NCBI GenBank assembly: GCA_963780805.1
Contig: CAWADP010000009.1
Coordinates: 1,302,001 to 1,366,000 of the forward strand
DNA from: JASHVB01 sp963780805
GTDB lineage: Bacteria > Pseudomonadota > Alphaproteobacteria > Acetobacterales > Acetobacteraceae
Direction of reading: 5' to 3'
DNA length: 64,000 nt
Part shown: in pieces, positions 29,670 through 38,535 of the stretch
Layout of the letters: each line of letters starts with the position of its first letter
Position numbering within the stretch: position 1 is the stretch's first letter
Program-made: the position numbers and the translations under genes
Notes under the pieces: generated by a model
Told to the model about the DNA's origin: nothing
Database searches by the model: none
Seen by the model: the letters and a program-made list of their open reading frames with translations, nothing else

Positions 29670-29900
29670 TCGATCGGGTCCACGGGCCGGGACGCAGATT
29701 AACAAAATCAGACTGCGCATTGGTTGATCCAGGTCAATTCGCCGCCATGGGAAATCTGCGTATTGCCCTCCCGCCGGGGCAGCACGCGCCCTGGCCCGTG
29801 CCGTCCAATGGGGCCCATGCCCCAAGCCGCCCGGGATGCCGGATGTCATCCGGCGCGCCGGATATATGGTTCCAAAACACAAACGTCTGAGAGGCTGCCC

Positions 29901-30927
29901 ATGCCAAGTACCATCACCCGTCGGGCTTTCGGGGCCGCGGCGGCCGCTGCCCTCGCCGCGCCTTTCATCCGGCGCGCCGATGCCGCCGCACCGATCGAGC
30001 TGCGGTGCTCGCTGGACACCGCCCCGTCGCACCCGCGCAACGTCGCCTACCGCGACTACCTGTCCAAGATCGAGGCCGCCTCCGACGGCCAGATCACCAC
30101 CAAGCTCTTCGAAAGCGGCGCACTGTTTCCCGACCTGCAAGTGGTCAAGGCATTGGTGCAGGGCCAGGTGGAAATGGCCTGCCCCGGAAGCTGGACGCTC
30201 ACCGGCTTCGTGCCCGACGCGGATTTCTCTGAGCTGCCGGCACTGTATGGCCGGCCGGTCGAGGTCGTGCACAAGGCGACCGACGGCGAGGCGGGCAAGC
30301 TGGTCAGTTCCAAGATCACCGACAAGCTGCACGTCGAGACGCTCGGCGGCTGGTTCGATCTCGGCTTCTTCAACTGGTTCTCGACCAGGAAGCCGATCAA
30401 CACGCTGGCCGACCTGAACGGCATGAAGCTGCGCAGCCCGGGCGGGGTGCTGATCTCGTGGCGCATCCACTATTTCGGCGCGATCCCTAATGTCACCGCA
30501 TGGCCGGACGTGCCGCTGGCGATGTCGCAGGGCACTTTCGATGGGCTGATCAGCTCCAACGAAAGCTGCAACAGCTCCAAGTTGTACGATTCCGGCCTGC
30601 GCCACTCGCTGCAGGACCGGCAGGCGATGGCGCTGTATGTGCCGATGGTGAGCCAGGCCTTCTGGGGCAAGATCGGCCCGAAGCTACAGGAGACGATGCT
30701 GAAAGCTGTGGGCGGAGAACCTGCCGGCGTGGCGCGCCAACACTGCGAAGTCGCAGCAGAACGCGCGTGACGAACTGGCAAAGCACGGCGTGGCGTTCAC
30801 CGACGTGCCGCAGGCGGATCTCGATGCGGTGCATGCGAAGATGCTGGGGCAGCAGGCAAAGGCTATCAGCGATGCGCATATCTCGCCGGAACTGGTGAAG
30901 CTGGTGATGGCCGAGGTGGGTGCGTGA
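29901..30927 (+). CDS. dctP: TRAP transporter solute-binding protein DctP, copy 1 (one frameshift in the given sequence)
   Basis: The product begins with a probable twin-arginine signal (MPSTITRRAFGAAAAAALAA, then a cleavable AxA) and matches DctP-type TRAP binding proteins. It has SHPRNVAYRDYLSKIEAASDGQ, LKLRSPGG-like GMKLRSPGGVLISWRI, NVTAWPDVPLAMSQGTFDGLISS and an SSKLYDSGLRHSLQD segment. A +1 shift near 30700 moves the last 75 residues (ENLPAWRANTAKSQQNARDEL to VKLVMAEVGA) into another frame. Apart from that it is very similar along its length to the next gene. The two are probably a tandem duplication. Confidence 0.85.
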
Positions 30928-30987
30928 GGCGGGTTGAGTAGGGCCTGAGGCGGGTTGAGTGGGGCCTGCGGCGCGTGGAGTGGGGCC
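30925..30987. repeat. 21-bp tandem repeat after dctP copy 1
   Basis: Three units of tgaggcgggttgagtRgggcc start exactly at the stop codon of the gene; the third is diverged (tgcggcgcgtggagtggggcc). The remaining gap before the second dctP carries no gene. Confidence 0.85.
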
Positions 30988-31089
30988 TGGCGCAAATCCT
31001 TCTTCCCACCCGCATCCCCAGCTTGACGCGCAAGATCGGTGGAGTGCATTACCCATCGTCGCAACTGCAACGTCCGGGATGCAACGTCC

Positions 31090-32115
31090 ATGCCCACCAT
31101 GATCACGCGCCGGGCCTTCGGGGCCTCGGCCGCTGTCGCCCTCGCCACCCCCTTCATCCGCCGCGCCGAAGCCGCCGCTCCGATCGAGCTGCGGGTCTCG
31201 CTGGACACCGCCCCCTCGCACCCGCGCAACGTTGCGTTCCGCGACTACCTCTCCAAGGTCGAGGCCGCCTCCAACGGCCAGGTCCAGACCAAACTGTTCG
31301 AGAGCGGATCACTGTTCCCGGACCTCCAGGTGGTGAAGGCCCTGGTGCAGGGCCAGGTGGAGATGGCCTGCCCCGGCACCTGGACCATCACCGGCTTCGT
31401 GCCGGACGCCGACTTCTCGCAGTTGCCGGCCTTCTACGGCCGTCCGATCGACGTGGTGCACAAGGTCACCGACGGCAGCGGCGGAAAATTCGTCAACAAC
31501 GAGATCAACAAGAAGCTGCATGTCGACGTGCTGGGCGGCTGGTTCGATCTCGGCTTCAACAACTGGTTCTCCACGACGAAGCCACTCGGTTCGCTGGCCG
31601 ACCTGAAGGACATGAAGCTGCGCAGCCCCGGCGGCGTGCTGAACTCCTGGCGTATCCGCTATTTCGGCGGCATTCCGAACGTGACTGCGTGGCCGGACGT
31701 GCCGCTGGCCATGTCGCAGGGCACGTTCGACGGGCTGATCAGCAGCAACGAAAGCACCAACAGCTCCAAGCTGTATGACTCCGGCATGAAGCATTCGCTG
31801 CAGGACAAGCAGGGCATGGGGCTCTACGTGCCGATGGCAAACCAGCAGTTCTGGACCAAGCTCGGCCCCGAGCTGCAACACACGCTCATGCAGCTCTGGT
31901 CGGAGAACCTGCCGGCCTGGCGCGAAAACACCGCCAAGGCGCAGCAGCACGGCCGCGAGGAACTTCAGACGCATGGCGTCACCTTCGTCGATGTGCCGCA
32001 GGCCGAACTCGACGCGGTACACGCCAAGATGGTGAAGGAGCAAAACAAGGCCGTCGCCGATGCCCATATTTCGCCCGAGCTGGTGAAGCTGGTCATGGCG
32101 GATGTCGGAGCCTGA
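31090..32115 (+). CDS. dctP: TRAP transporter solute-binding protein DctP, copy 2
   Basis: The 341-residue periplasmic binding protein has an N-terminal twin-arginine-like signal (MPTMITRRAFGASAAVALAT followed by AEAAAP). It shares nearly all motifs with the preceding copy, including the conserved DctP-type Arg region MKLRSPGGVLNSWRIRYFG and TAWPDVPLAMSQGTFDGLISS. It captures an unknown substrate, probably an organic acid, for DctQ/DctM. Its end overlaps dctQ by 14 bases, so it is the copy physically coupled to the membrane subunits. Confidence 0.92.
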   Translation: MPTMITRRAFGASAAVALATPFIRRAEAAAPIELRVSLDTAPSHPRNVAFRDYLSKVEAASNGQVQTKLFESGSLFPDLQVVKALVQGQVEMACPGTWTITGFVPDADFSQLPAFYGRPIDVVHKVTDGSGGKFVNNEINKKLHVDVLGGWFDLGFNNWFSTTKPLGSLADLKDMKLRSPGGVLNSWRIRYFGGIPNVTAWPDVPLAMSQGTFDGLISSNESTNSSKLYDSGMKHSLQDKQGMGLYVPMANQQFWTKLGPELQHTLMQLWSENLPAWRENTAKAQQHGREELQTHGVTFVDVPQAELDAVHAKMVKEQNKAVADAHISPELVKLVMADVGA

Positions 32116-32692
32116 CACCGCGCAGCCGGGTGACTGGCTCGCCCGGATCATCGCCGTCTGGGACCGGATCGAGCGCCTGCTGATCGGCTTGCTCGGTGCC
32201 TTCGCATTGGCGATCGCAGTGATCCAGGTGGCGGGCCGCTACCTGGACCCGGCCGACGCGATCACCTGGGCGGAAGAAGTCATCGTCTATGTCGCGGTGT
32301 GGGCCGTGATGCTGGCCGCCAGCGAACTGGTGCACCGCGACGGCCATGTGCGGCCCGACCTGGTGCTGCGCCTGCTGAAACCAGGCGTGCAGCGCTGGGT
32401 GGAAATGTTCAACTGCCTGGTGGCGATCGCCTTCACGTCAGGCATGGTGTGGTACGGCTGGCAGGTGGTCGCGACGGCGCTGTTGCTGGACCAGCGCAGC
32501 TCCACCGACCTGCAGTTCCCGATCTGGATCTACTACATGGCCCTGCCGACCGGCGGGGCGCTGATGCTGGCGCGCTACATCATCCGTCTGGTGCGCTACG
32601 CTTTCTTCTTCGACCCGCGGAAGATGTCGGTGGGTCAGCACATCGCGGTCCACGACGCGCTGCCCGAACCAGCCGTGCCGTTCACCGAATAA
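32102..32692 (+). CDS. dctQ: TRAP transporter small permease DctQ
   Basis: The 196-residue protein has four membrane helices (LLIGLLGAFALAIAVIQVAG, WAEEVIVYVAVWAVMLAASEL, LVAIAFTSGMVWYGWQVVAT, IYYMALPTGGALMLARYI) as in DctQ subunits. The motif EEVIVYVAVWAVMLAA is typical of the family. It starts inside the end of the upstream binding-protein gene and is followed 12 bases later by dctM. DctQ stabilises the large permease and helps dock the binding protein. Confidence 0.92.
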   Translation: MSEPDTAQPGDWLARIIAVWDRIERLLIGLLGAFALAIAVIQVAGRYLDPADAITWAEEVIVYVAVWAVMLAASELVHRDGHVRPDLVLRLLKPGVQRWVEMFNCLVAIAFTSGMVWYGWQVVATALLLDQRSSTDLQFPIWIYYMALPTGGALMLARYIIRLVRYAFFFDPRKMSVGQHIAVHDALPEPAVPFTE

Positions 32693-32704
32693 GCAGCGCC
32701 CCGC

Positions 32705-33994
32705 ATGTGGACCATCGGCTTCCTGGTGTTGTTCTTCGGCCTGCTGTCGGCCGGCATGCCGATCTTCCTGGTGCTGGGGGCGTGCGCCTCGGTCCTGTAT
32801 CTGTTGTCCGGCCAGCCGATCATCGGTCTGGCGCAGAACATGATCGACCAGCTCAACTCCACCACGCTGATGTCGCTGCCCTTGTTCGTCATGGCCGCGG
32901 CATTCATGCGGCGGGGCGGCGTGGCGCAGGCGCTGGTCGATCTGTCCTCCGCCTGGCTGGGCGGGATCAAGGGCTCGCTCGGGCTGGTCGCCGTGGTGTC
33001 CTGCGCGTTGTTCGCGGCGATATCCGGATCGTCGGTGGCGACCGCACTGGCCATGGGCACCATCCTGCTGCCGGAAATGATCGCGCGCGGCTATCCGCGA
33101 TCCTTCGCGCTGGGCGTGCTGGGCGCGTCGGGGACAATCGGGGTGGTGATCCCGCCGTCACTGGCATTGATCCTCTACGGCATCGTCACCGAGCAATCGG
33201 TGCCGCGTCTGTTCCTGGCCGGCATCCTGCCCGGACTGTTGCAAGCCAGCGCATTCTTCCTGTGGGTGCTGTACTACGCGCATCGCAAGAATTTCCCGCG
33301 CGAGCCTCCCATGCCGTTGAGCCGCAGGATCAGCATGACGCTGCACGGACTGCCGGCGCTGCTGGTTCCGTTCGTGGTGCTGACCGGCATCTACGGCGGC
33401 TTCATGACGGTGACCGAATCCGCCGCCATCGCCGCGGTGACGGCACTGTTCGTCAGCCTGGTGTTCTACCGAGGCTTCCCCTGGACGCGTACGCTGGACG
33501 TGATCGCCGAGGCGTTGTCCAGCGCCGCCGTCATCATGCTGATCATCGCCACGGCGCTCGTGTTCGGCCATTGGATGACCGGGTCCGGCATCCCCGGCCG
33601 GCTGGTGACGTTCACCGCGCATCAGGGGCTGGCGACCTGGCAGTTCCTGCTGGCGATGAACATCATGCTGCTGATCATCGGCTGCTTCCTCGAAGTCGTC
33701 AGCACGCTGCTGCTGGTGATGCCGATCCTGGCGCCGGTGCTGATGCCGCTCGGGGTCGACCCGGTCCATTTCGGCATCATCTTCACCCACAACATGGAAG
33801 TGGGGCTGGTGCATCCTCCGGTGGGTTTGAACTTGTACGTGCTCTCCACGATTTCCGACGCGCCGATCGGCGAGGTGATCCGCGGTATTCTGCCGTTCCT
33901 GATCCTGCTGCTGATCGTGCTGGGGCTGATCACCTACTGGCCGGCGATGACGCTGTGGCTGCCGGACCTGGTGTTCGGGAAGGCTGGAGGATAA
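32705..33994 (+). CDS. dctM: TRAP transporter large permease DctM
   Basis: The 429-residue protein shows about twelve membrane segments and the DctM signatures: an N-terminal GLLSAGMPIFLVLGACAS, SLPLFVMAAAFMRRGGVAQALV, AISGSSVATALAMGTILLPEM, LGASGTIGVVIPPSLALILYG and a C-terminal THNMEVGLVHPPVGLNLYVL. It is the ion-coupled transport subunit. The Na+ or H+ dependence cannot be read from sequence alone. With dctPQ it makes a complete TRAP system. Confidence 0.95.
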   Translation: MWTIGFLVLFFGLLSAGMPIFLVLGACASVLYLLSGQPIIGLAQNMIDQLNSTTLMSLPLFVMAAAFMRRGGVAQALVDLSSAWLGGIKGSLGLVAVVSCALFAAISGSSVATALAMGTILLPEMIARGYPRSFALGVLGASGTIGVVIPPSLALILYGIVTEQSVPRLFLAGILPGLLQASAFFLWVLYYAHRKNFPREPPMPLSRRISMTLHGLPALLVPFVVLTGIYGGFMTVTESAAIAAVTALFVSLVFYRGFPWTRTLDVIAEALSSAAVIMLIIATALVFGHWMTGSGIPGRLVTFTAHQGLATWQFLLAMNIMLLIIGCFLEVVSTLLLVMPILAPVLMPLGVDPVHFGIIFTHNMEVGLVHPPVGLNLYVLSTISDAPIGEVIRGILPFLILLLIVLGLITYWPAMTLWLPDLVFGKAGG

Positions 33995-33995
33995 C

Positions 33996-34140
33996 GGGCC
34001 GGCGGGTAATGGGCTCGCGGGTAACAGGCTGGCGGGTAACTGTAGGGCGCGAAAGCGCAGCGCGTTCCGCCATCTTGCCCAACGGCGGAATGCGCTTCCC
34101 CCGGACCACGTCCGGGGCAAGGCTTTGCCGCCCTACACGG
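33996..34140. repeat. 15-bp tandem repeat plus interspersed inverted repeat after dctM
   Basis: Three 15-bp units of gggcYSgcgggtaaY run from 33996 to 34040. They are followed by a gtagggcgcgaaagcgcagcg element and ggcggaatgcgcttcccc near 34084, which ends in gccgccctac. The last part resembles the inverted repeat ahead of fliM (627-689). There is no gene in this gap; a ccggaccacgtccgg palindrome at about 34100 may terminate transcription. Confidence 0.75.
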
Positions 34141-34193
34141 CGCGCCGCCTCCGCGTCATACTGCCGCGTAGCTGATCTGGGATGGAGCGGACA

Positions 34194-34688
34194 ATGCCGG
34201 TGGAGAAGCAGGCCTATCGCGAGGCAATGGCCCGCCTCGGCGCGGCGGTTAATGTGATCACCACGGACGGCCCGGGCGGCCGTGCAGGCTTCACCGCCTC
34301 GGCGGTGTGCAGCGTTACCAACTCGCCGCCGACGCTGCTGGTCTGCGCCAACCGCACCAACGATTCCTATCCGGCAATGAAACAGAACGCGGTGCTGTGC
34401 GTGAATACGCTGGCCGGCGCGCATGAGGAGCTGTCGCCGGTCTTCGCGGGCCTGACCGACCACACCATGGCGGCGCGGTTCGAAGGCGCGACGTGGCACA
34501 CGATGACGACCGGTGCGCCCGTGCTGGACGGAGCTCTGGTGGCGTTCGACTGCCGCATTTCGCAGATCGTCGAAGTCGGTACGCACGACGTGTTCATCTG
34601 CTCGGTGGAGGCGGTGGAAGTCGGTACCGTGCACGAGGGGCTGATCTACTACGCGCGCGGGTACCACCGCATCCTGCACGCAGGATAA
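34194..34688 (+). CDS. Flavin reductase family protein
   Basis: The 164-residue protein has the flavin-reductase-like fold signature: VNVITTDGPGGRAGFTASAVCSVTNSPP near residue 20, LLVCANRTNDSYPAM, LCVNTLAG and GHTHDVFI-like VGTHDVFICSVEAVEVG, and ends GLIYYARGYHRI. Such proteins reduce FMN or FAD with NAD(P)H for a partner monooxygenase. No partner oxygenase is adjacent. I chose the ATG at 34194 because the ggag at 34184 then sits at the proper distance; the ATG at 34182 contains that signal. Confidence 0.85.
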   Translation: MPVEKQAYREAMARLGAAVNVITTDGPGGRAGFTASAVCSVTNSPPTLLVCANRTNDSYPAMKQNAVLCVNTLAGAHEELSPVFAGLTDHTMAARFEGATWHTMTTGAPVLDGALVAFDCRISQIVEVGTHDVFICSVEAVEVGTVHEGLIYYARGYHRILHAG

Positions 34689-34813
34689 GTGTCGCCCACC
34701 CGCCGTGGCTTGTCCGGGCGCCGCCGTGCTCCATGAGCAATATCCCGGCACGCCCGTCCTGCCTGTTGGCCGCGCCGGGTCTTACTCGTACCGGTAAGAG
34801 TAAGGAACAAGCC

Positions 34814-34987
34814 ATGCGCACCACTTCGAAAGGCCAGGTCACGATCCCCGCGGAAATCCGCGAGCAGGCGGGTCTGCTCTCTCAGACCGAGGTCGACTTC
34901 GAATTTGACGGCGAGGTCGTACGGATTGTCCCCGCCGCCAGTTTTTTATCGGCGCTCATGCTGCGATTGCCGGGTATCGCTTGTTGA
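34814..34987 (+). pseudogene. VapB-type (AbrB fold) antitoxin, fused to the remnant of its toxin
   Basis: The N-terminal 42 residues, MRTTSKGQVTIPAEIREQAG and TEVDFEFDGEVVRIVPA, are a clear SpoVT/AbrB DNA-binding domain of VapB antitoxins, preceded by a good aaggaa. After that the frame runs into sequence belonging to the VapC toxin in another frame and stops at 34987. The C-terminal toxin-binding part of the antitoxin is missing, so a deletion joined it to the toxin end. Confidence 0.8.
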
Positions 34988-35049
34988 CGCGCGATGCGGC
35001 GCGCTATCGTACCTACTTTCCGACACTGCCGTTGATATCCCCAGACTGA
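34939..35049 (+). pseudogene. C-terminal remnant of a VapC PIN-domain toxin
   Basis: In the frame of the stop at 35047-35049 the sequence reads FFIGAHAAIAGYRLLTRD and then ARYRTYFPTLPLISPD. This is the typical end of VapC PIN nucleases, including the last catalytic acidic region. Everything upstream of this (about 95 residues) is absent. The remnant is directly attached to the VapB-like gene, so the locus is a collapsed vapBC pair. Confidence 0.8.
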
Positions 35050-35097
35050 TTTCACTTTCAGCCGAGTGCGTGTGGAACGGACGGAGGCAACAATCCC

Positions 35098-35859
35098 ATG
35101 ACGGTCGAAGCAACAGCCAAGCGCATTTTCGCGGAACGGGCGGCGTTCTACACCACCAGCACGGTGCATACGGATCCGTCCGTTCTGGCGAGGGTCGTCG
35201 GCCTTGCGGCGCCGCAGCCGCAGTGGACGGCGTTGGATATCGCAACCGGAACGGGACACACGGCGTTCGCTCTGGCGCCGCATGTGGCGAGCGTCATCGG
35301 CATCGACCTGACCCCGGAGATGCTGTCCGAAGCGGAACGGCTGCGCGCCGAACGTGGCATCGGGAACGTCGTTTTCCGTCCGGCCGACGTGCATCACCTG
35401 CCGTTCGAGGACGCCAGTTTCGATCTGGTCACCTGCCGGCGCGCCGCGCATCATTTTTCCGACATCGCCCTCGCGTTGAGTGAGATCAGGCGCGTGCTGC
35501 GGCCGGGCGGCCGCCTGGTCATCGACGACCGCAGCGTGCCCGAGGACGATTTCGTGGATCGCTGGATGAACCAGCTTGATTGGTACCACGACGAATCGCA
35601 CGTGCGGGAATATCGCCCGTCGGAGTGGCGGCAAATGCTGACAGCCGCCGGGCTGGCTATGGAGACCGTCGAAACCTACACGCTGCACCGGCCCGTATCG
35701 GCCCTGACCGATGGCGTTTCCACGGCGAACGCCGCGGAGATTCATCGCATCCTGGCCGGTTTGACCGCCGACCAACGAATGGCCTTCAATTTGGTCGATG
35801 TGAATGGGCAGCCGTACCTCAACCATTGGTACGTGCTGATCGCCGCGATAAAGCGGTAG
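35098..35859 (+). CDS. Class I SAM-dependent methyltransferase
   Basis: The 253-residue protein has the class I methyltransferase motifs: ALDIATGTGHTAFALAP (motif I), VIGIDLTPEMLSEAERL (motif II), FEDASFDLVTCRRAAHHFSD (post I / motif III), and LRPGGRLVIDD. It belongs to the UbiE/MenG-like Methyltransf_11 group. The substrate is unknown. The gene stands alone between the collapsed vapBC locus and the cupin gene. Confidence 0.85.
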   Translation: MTVEATAKRIFAERAAFYTTSTVHTDPSVLARVVGLAAPQPQWTALDIATGTGHTAFALAPHVASVIGIDLTPEMLSEAERLRAERGIGNVVFRPADVHHLPFEDASFDLVTCRRAAHHFSDIALALSEIRRVLRPGGRLVIDDRSVPEDDFVDRWMNQLDWYHDESHVREYRPSEWRQMLTAAGLAMETVETYTLHRPVSALTDGVSTANAAEIHRILAGLTADQRMAFNLVDVNGQPYLNHWYVLIAAIKR

Positions 35860-35866
35860 AGTTACG

Positions 35867-36065
35867 TGCAGCCTGAATGCCCCCGATCCCGAGGGGCTGA
35901 GGGTGCAGGTGACGGCGGGCATCTACCGGCAGTTGGTGCAGGCGGCGGAGATCTGCCCGGGCACGGTCATCCATCCCCGCACGCCGCGCGATCCGGGGCT
36001 GGAGGAGTTGTTGGCGGCGGCGTTCCGGCGAAGGACTGCGCGGCGGAGGCTACTGATCCAGGCGG
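35867..36065 (+). other. Possible 3' gene fragment, unrecognised
   Basis: One frame reads through without stops as a coding-like stretch (LNAPDPEGLRVQVTAGIYRQ, then EELLAAAFRRRTARRRLL). It has no proper start, and it runs into the opposite strand of the cupin gene. I cannot assign a family. Confidence 0.25.
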
Positions 36066-36512
36066 TCAACCCGCCGGAGCCGCGACCGTCAGTTGATGTT
36101 GCCTGGCGACCTCGACGAGTTTGGGGATATCCGGTTGCTCTGGCGAGATCGCGCGGTCCACATCGGTGAAAAAGTGCGATGCCGCCTCGCGTGACGTCAT
36201 GGAGATCATCTCACCACCGCCCTTGCCGAAGCGGAACCAGTGCACTGTTCCGGCCGGCAGATGCACCAGTGTGCCAGGTACTGCGACCATATCCTTGTCG
36301 GCGACGCCGAACGCAATATCGCCCTTCACCACATAGAAGGATTCGTCCCAGGGATGGAAGTGCGGCGGTGGACCGCTGCCTTCCGGACCGGCCTGGCGAA
36401 AAATCTCATAACTGCCGGTTTGCGCGCCGGACGCCAGAACCGTGATCTGCTCGCCGACAACATTCAACGGAGCAGGCGTGGCTTCCGGTGTAACAACGAA
36501 TGCTTCAGGCAT
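36066..36512 (-). CDS. Cupin domain protein
   Basis: The 148-residue protein is a single-domain cupin. Motif 1 is PPPHFHPWDESFYVVKGDI with His-His-Glu-type metal ligands and motif 2 is PAGTVHWFRFGKGG with the distal His. Metal-binding residues are all present, so it probably binds a divalent metal and acts as a dioxygenase, isomerase or sensor. No substrate can be inferred. A ggggggt-like purine stretch precedes the start. The region 36513-36730 upstream has no gene. Confidence 0.8.
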   Translation of the reverse strand: MPEAFVVTPEATPAPLNVVGEQITVLASGAQTGSYEIFRQAGPEGSGPPPHFHPWDESFYVVKGDIAFGVADKDMVAVPGTLVHLPAGTVHWFRFGKGGGEMISMTSREAASHFFTDVDRAISPEQPDIPKLVEVARQHQLTVAAPAG

Positions 36513-36730
36513 GAGACCCCCCCTGTTGATTCATCGGATATTTGCCGGATGGGTCGCCGATCCGCCCAGCGGCGCGCCACGCTACGCTCCGTCTCGCAGC
36601 TTTTCAACATGCGATCCCGGAAAATGCGAGGACAGAGTCCCTGTAGAGGTCCGCTCGGTCGCAATGGTGCCTGGGCGAACTGCTGAGATTTGGACCTGCG
36701 TCCCAGGTGGCCGGAACCTGCCCCTCGGCG

Positions 36731-37579
36731 TTACTCCCCTGCCCCCTGCGCCAGCCGGAACGGCGCCGCAGGATACACCCCCAGCACCCGCACTTCGGAG
36801 GAGAAGAACGTCAGCTCCTCCAACGCCCGCCGCAGCGCCGCTTGCTCCGGGTGGCCTTCCGCATCGCACAGGAACTGCGTGGCGACAAACTGGCCGGAGA
36901 TCATGTAGCTCTCCAGCTTGGTCATGTTCACGCCGTTGGTGGCGAACCCGCCCAGCGCCTTGTACAGTGCCGCCGGCACGTTCCTCACCCGGAACACGAA
37001 CGTCGTCATCAAATTTTGCTCTGACGGATCGCGCGCCACCGGCTGCCGCGCCATCACGTAGAAGCGGGTGGTGTTATGCTCCGCGTCCTCGATGTTCGTG
37101 CGCAGGATCTGCAATCCGTAGATCTGGGCGGCCAATGACGAAGCGATCGCCGCTTCCTCCTTCCGCCCCCACTCCGCCACGAGTTGCGCCGCGCCCGCCG
37201 TATCCGCCTGCACCACCGGCTTCAGGCCCAGCGAGCGCAGGCTGTGCCGCACCTGCCCCAGCGCCACGGTATGCGAATGCGCCCGCCGCAGGTCGTCCAG
37301 AGTCGCGCCGGGCAACGCCAGCAGGCAGTGCTCCACTCGCTGGAAATGCTCGCCGATGACGAACAGTCCGGAGCCGGGCAGCAGGTGATGGATGTCCGGC
37401 ACGCGCCCGGCCAAACTGTTCTCACAGGGTAGCATTCCCAGCGCGGCAGTGCCGTCGCGCACCGCTTCCATTGCGGTCTCGAACAACTCGCAGGGCAGCG
37501 TGGTCATGTCGGGATAGGCGGTGCGGCAGGCCAGGTCGGAATAGGCGCCGGGCTGGCCCTGGAAGGCGATCGTCCCCAT
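36731..37579 (-). CDS. pheA: Prephenate dehydratase
   Basis: The 282-residue enzyme converts prephenate to phenylpyruvate in phenylalanine synthesis. The catalytic domain begins GTIAFQGQPGAYSDLACR and contains LPCENSLAGRVPDIHHLL and the NTTRFYVMAR motif. A C-terminal ACT domain (TTFVFRVRNVPAALYKALGGFA, KLESYMISGQFVATQFLCDAEG) allows feedback inhibition by Phe. The ESR(P) motif is the ESYM/I form. The start overlaps the kdsB stop (GTG at 37582 or ATG at 37579), so the two genes are coupled. Confidence 0.93.
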   Translation of the reverse strand: MGTIAFQGQPGAYSDLACRTAYPDMTTLPCELFETAMEAVRDGTAALGMLPCENSLAGRVPDIHHLLPGSGLFVIGEHFQRVEHCLLALPGATLDDLRRAHSHTVALGQVRHSLRSLGLKPVVQADTAGAAQLVAEWGRKEEAAIASSLAAQIYGLQILRTNIEDAEHNTTRFYVMARQPVARDPSEQNLMTTFVFRVRNVPAALYKALGGFATNGVNMTKLESYMISGQFVATQFLCDAEGHPEQAALRRALEELTFFSSEVRVLGVYPAAPFRLAQGAGE

Positions 37580-38337
37580 CACGCTTGCCCCGCTCGGTCA
37601 GACCCCGGCGGGCCGAGCAAGCGCCGCACCCGTTCCAGGTCCGCCGGCGTGTCCACGCCGAACGGCGCGGACTCGACGCGAGCACAGGCGATGCGCATGC
37701 CGGCCTCCAGCGCGCGCAATTGCTCCAGGCTTTCCCGCCGCTCCAGCGGCGCCTCCGGCAGCGCGACGAAATGCGCCAGGGCCGCGCGGCGGAAGGCGTA
37801 GATGCCGATATGGTGCCAGCGCGGCCCATCGCCGGACGGGATCGGCACGCGCGAGAAATACAGCGCCGGCGATACCGCCCGGCCGCGGTCGAACGCGCAG
37901 GCCACTTTCACGACGGATGGCAGGTTCGCCTCCTCTTCCGACTCGATCGGTGCCACCAGCGTGGCGATGTCGAAGCCCGGGTCGGCCAGCGGCGTCAGCA
38001 CCGTGCGCAGATAGACCGGCGGGATGTTCGGCAGGTCGCCTTGCAGGTTCACCACCACGTCGTGGCGGCCTTGCGGGTCGAGCACGGCCAGCGCGGCATG
38101 CACCCGGTCCGAACCGCGCGGCAGAGTGGGATCGGTCATCACCGCAGTGCCGCCGCCGGCGCGCACGGCCTCGGCGATTTCCGCATCACCGCAGGCCACC
38201 GCCACCGGACCGATATCCGCCTCCCGCCCTCGATCCAGCACATGCACGATCATCGGCTTGCCATGGATGTCGGCCAGAGGCTTGCCCGGCAGGCGGGTGG
38301 ACGCCATGCGGGAGGGAATGACGACGATCGGGTTCAC
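37579..38337 (-). CDS. kdsB: 3-deoxy-manno-octulosonate cytidylyltransferase
   Basis: KdsB activates Kdo as CMP-Kdo for lipopolysaccharide core synthesis. The 252-residue protein shows VVIPSRMASTRLPGKPLADIHGKPM, the NLQGD-containing VVNLQGDLPNIPP motif, LPRGSDRVHAAL and HHIGIYAFRRAALAHFVALP. The gene is complete. It is upstream of and overlapping pheA, and divergent from the cytochrome c gene. This kdsB-pheA / cytochrome c arrangement is common in alphaproteobacteria. Confidence 0.95.
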   Translation of the reverse strand: MNPIVVIPSRMASTRLPGKPLADIHGKPMIVHVLDRGREADIGPVAVACGDAEIAEAVRAGGGTAVMTDPTLPRGSDRVHAALAVLDPQGRHDVVVNLQGDLPNIPPVYLRTVLTPLADPGFDIATLVAPIESEEEANLPSVVKVACAFDRGRAVSPALYFSRVPIPSGDGPRWHHIGIYAFRRAALAHFVALPEAPLERRESLEQLRALEAGMRIACARVESAPFGVDTPADLERVRRLLGPPGSDRAGQA

Positions 38338-38355
38338 GCAGCGCAGATCCAGCCA

Positions 38356-38424
38356 GGGCGGGTTGAAGGGGCGGGCGGGTTGAAGGGGCAGGCGGGTTGA
38401 AGGGGCAGGCGGGTTGAAGGGGCA
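38356..38424. repeat. 17-bp tandem repeat in the kdsB / cytochrome c divergent region
   Basis: Four units of ggcgggttgaaggggca (one with an extra g) occur directly upstream of the kdsB start and upstream of the cytochrome c start. The array occupies the place where promoters for the divergent genes should be. Confidence 0.9.
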
Positions 38425-38535
38425 GGGTCGTTTCCCTATGGTGCGGCCAGCTTATGGACGCAAACGGTCCCGTGCAACGGCGGGCCGGCGGGTCCCTATG
38501 CGTTGCGTTGCCGATCGAGGGGGAATCCAGGCCGC

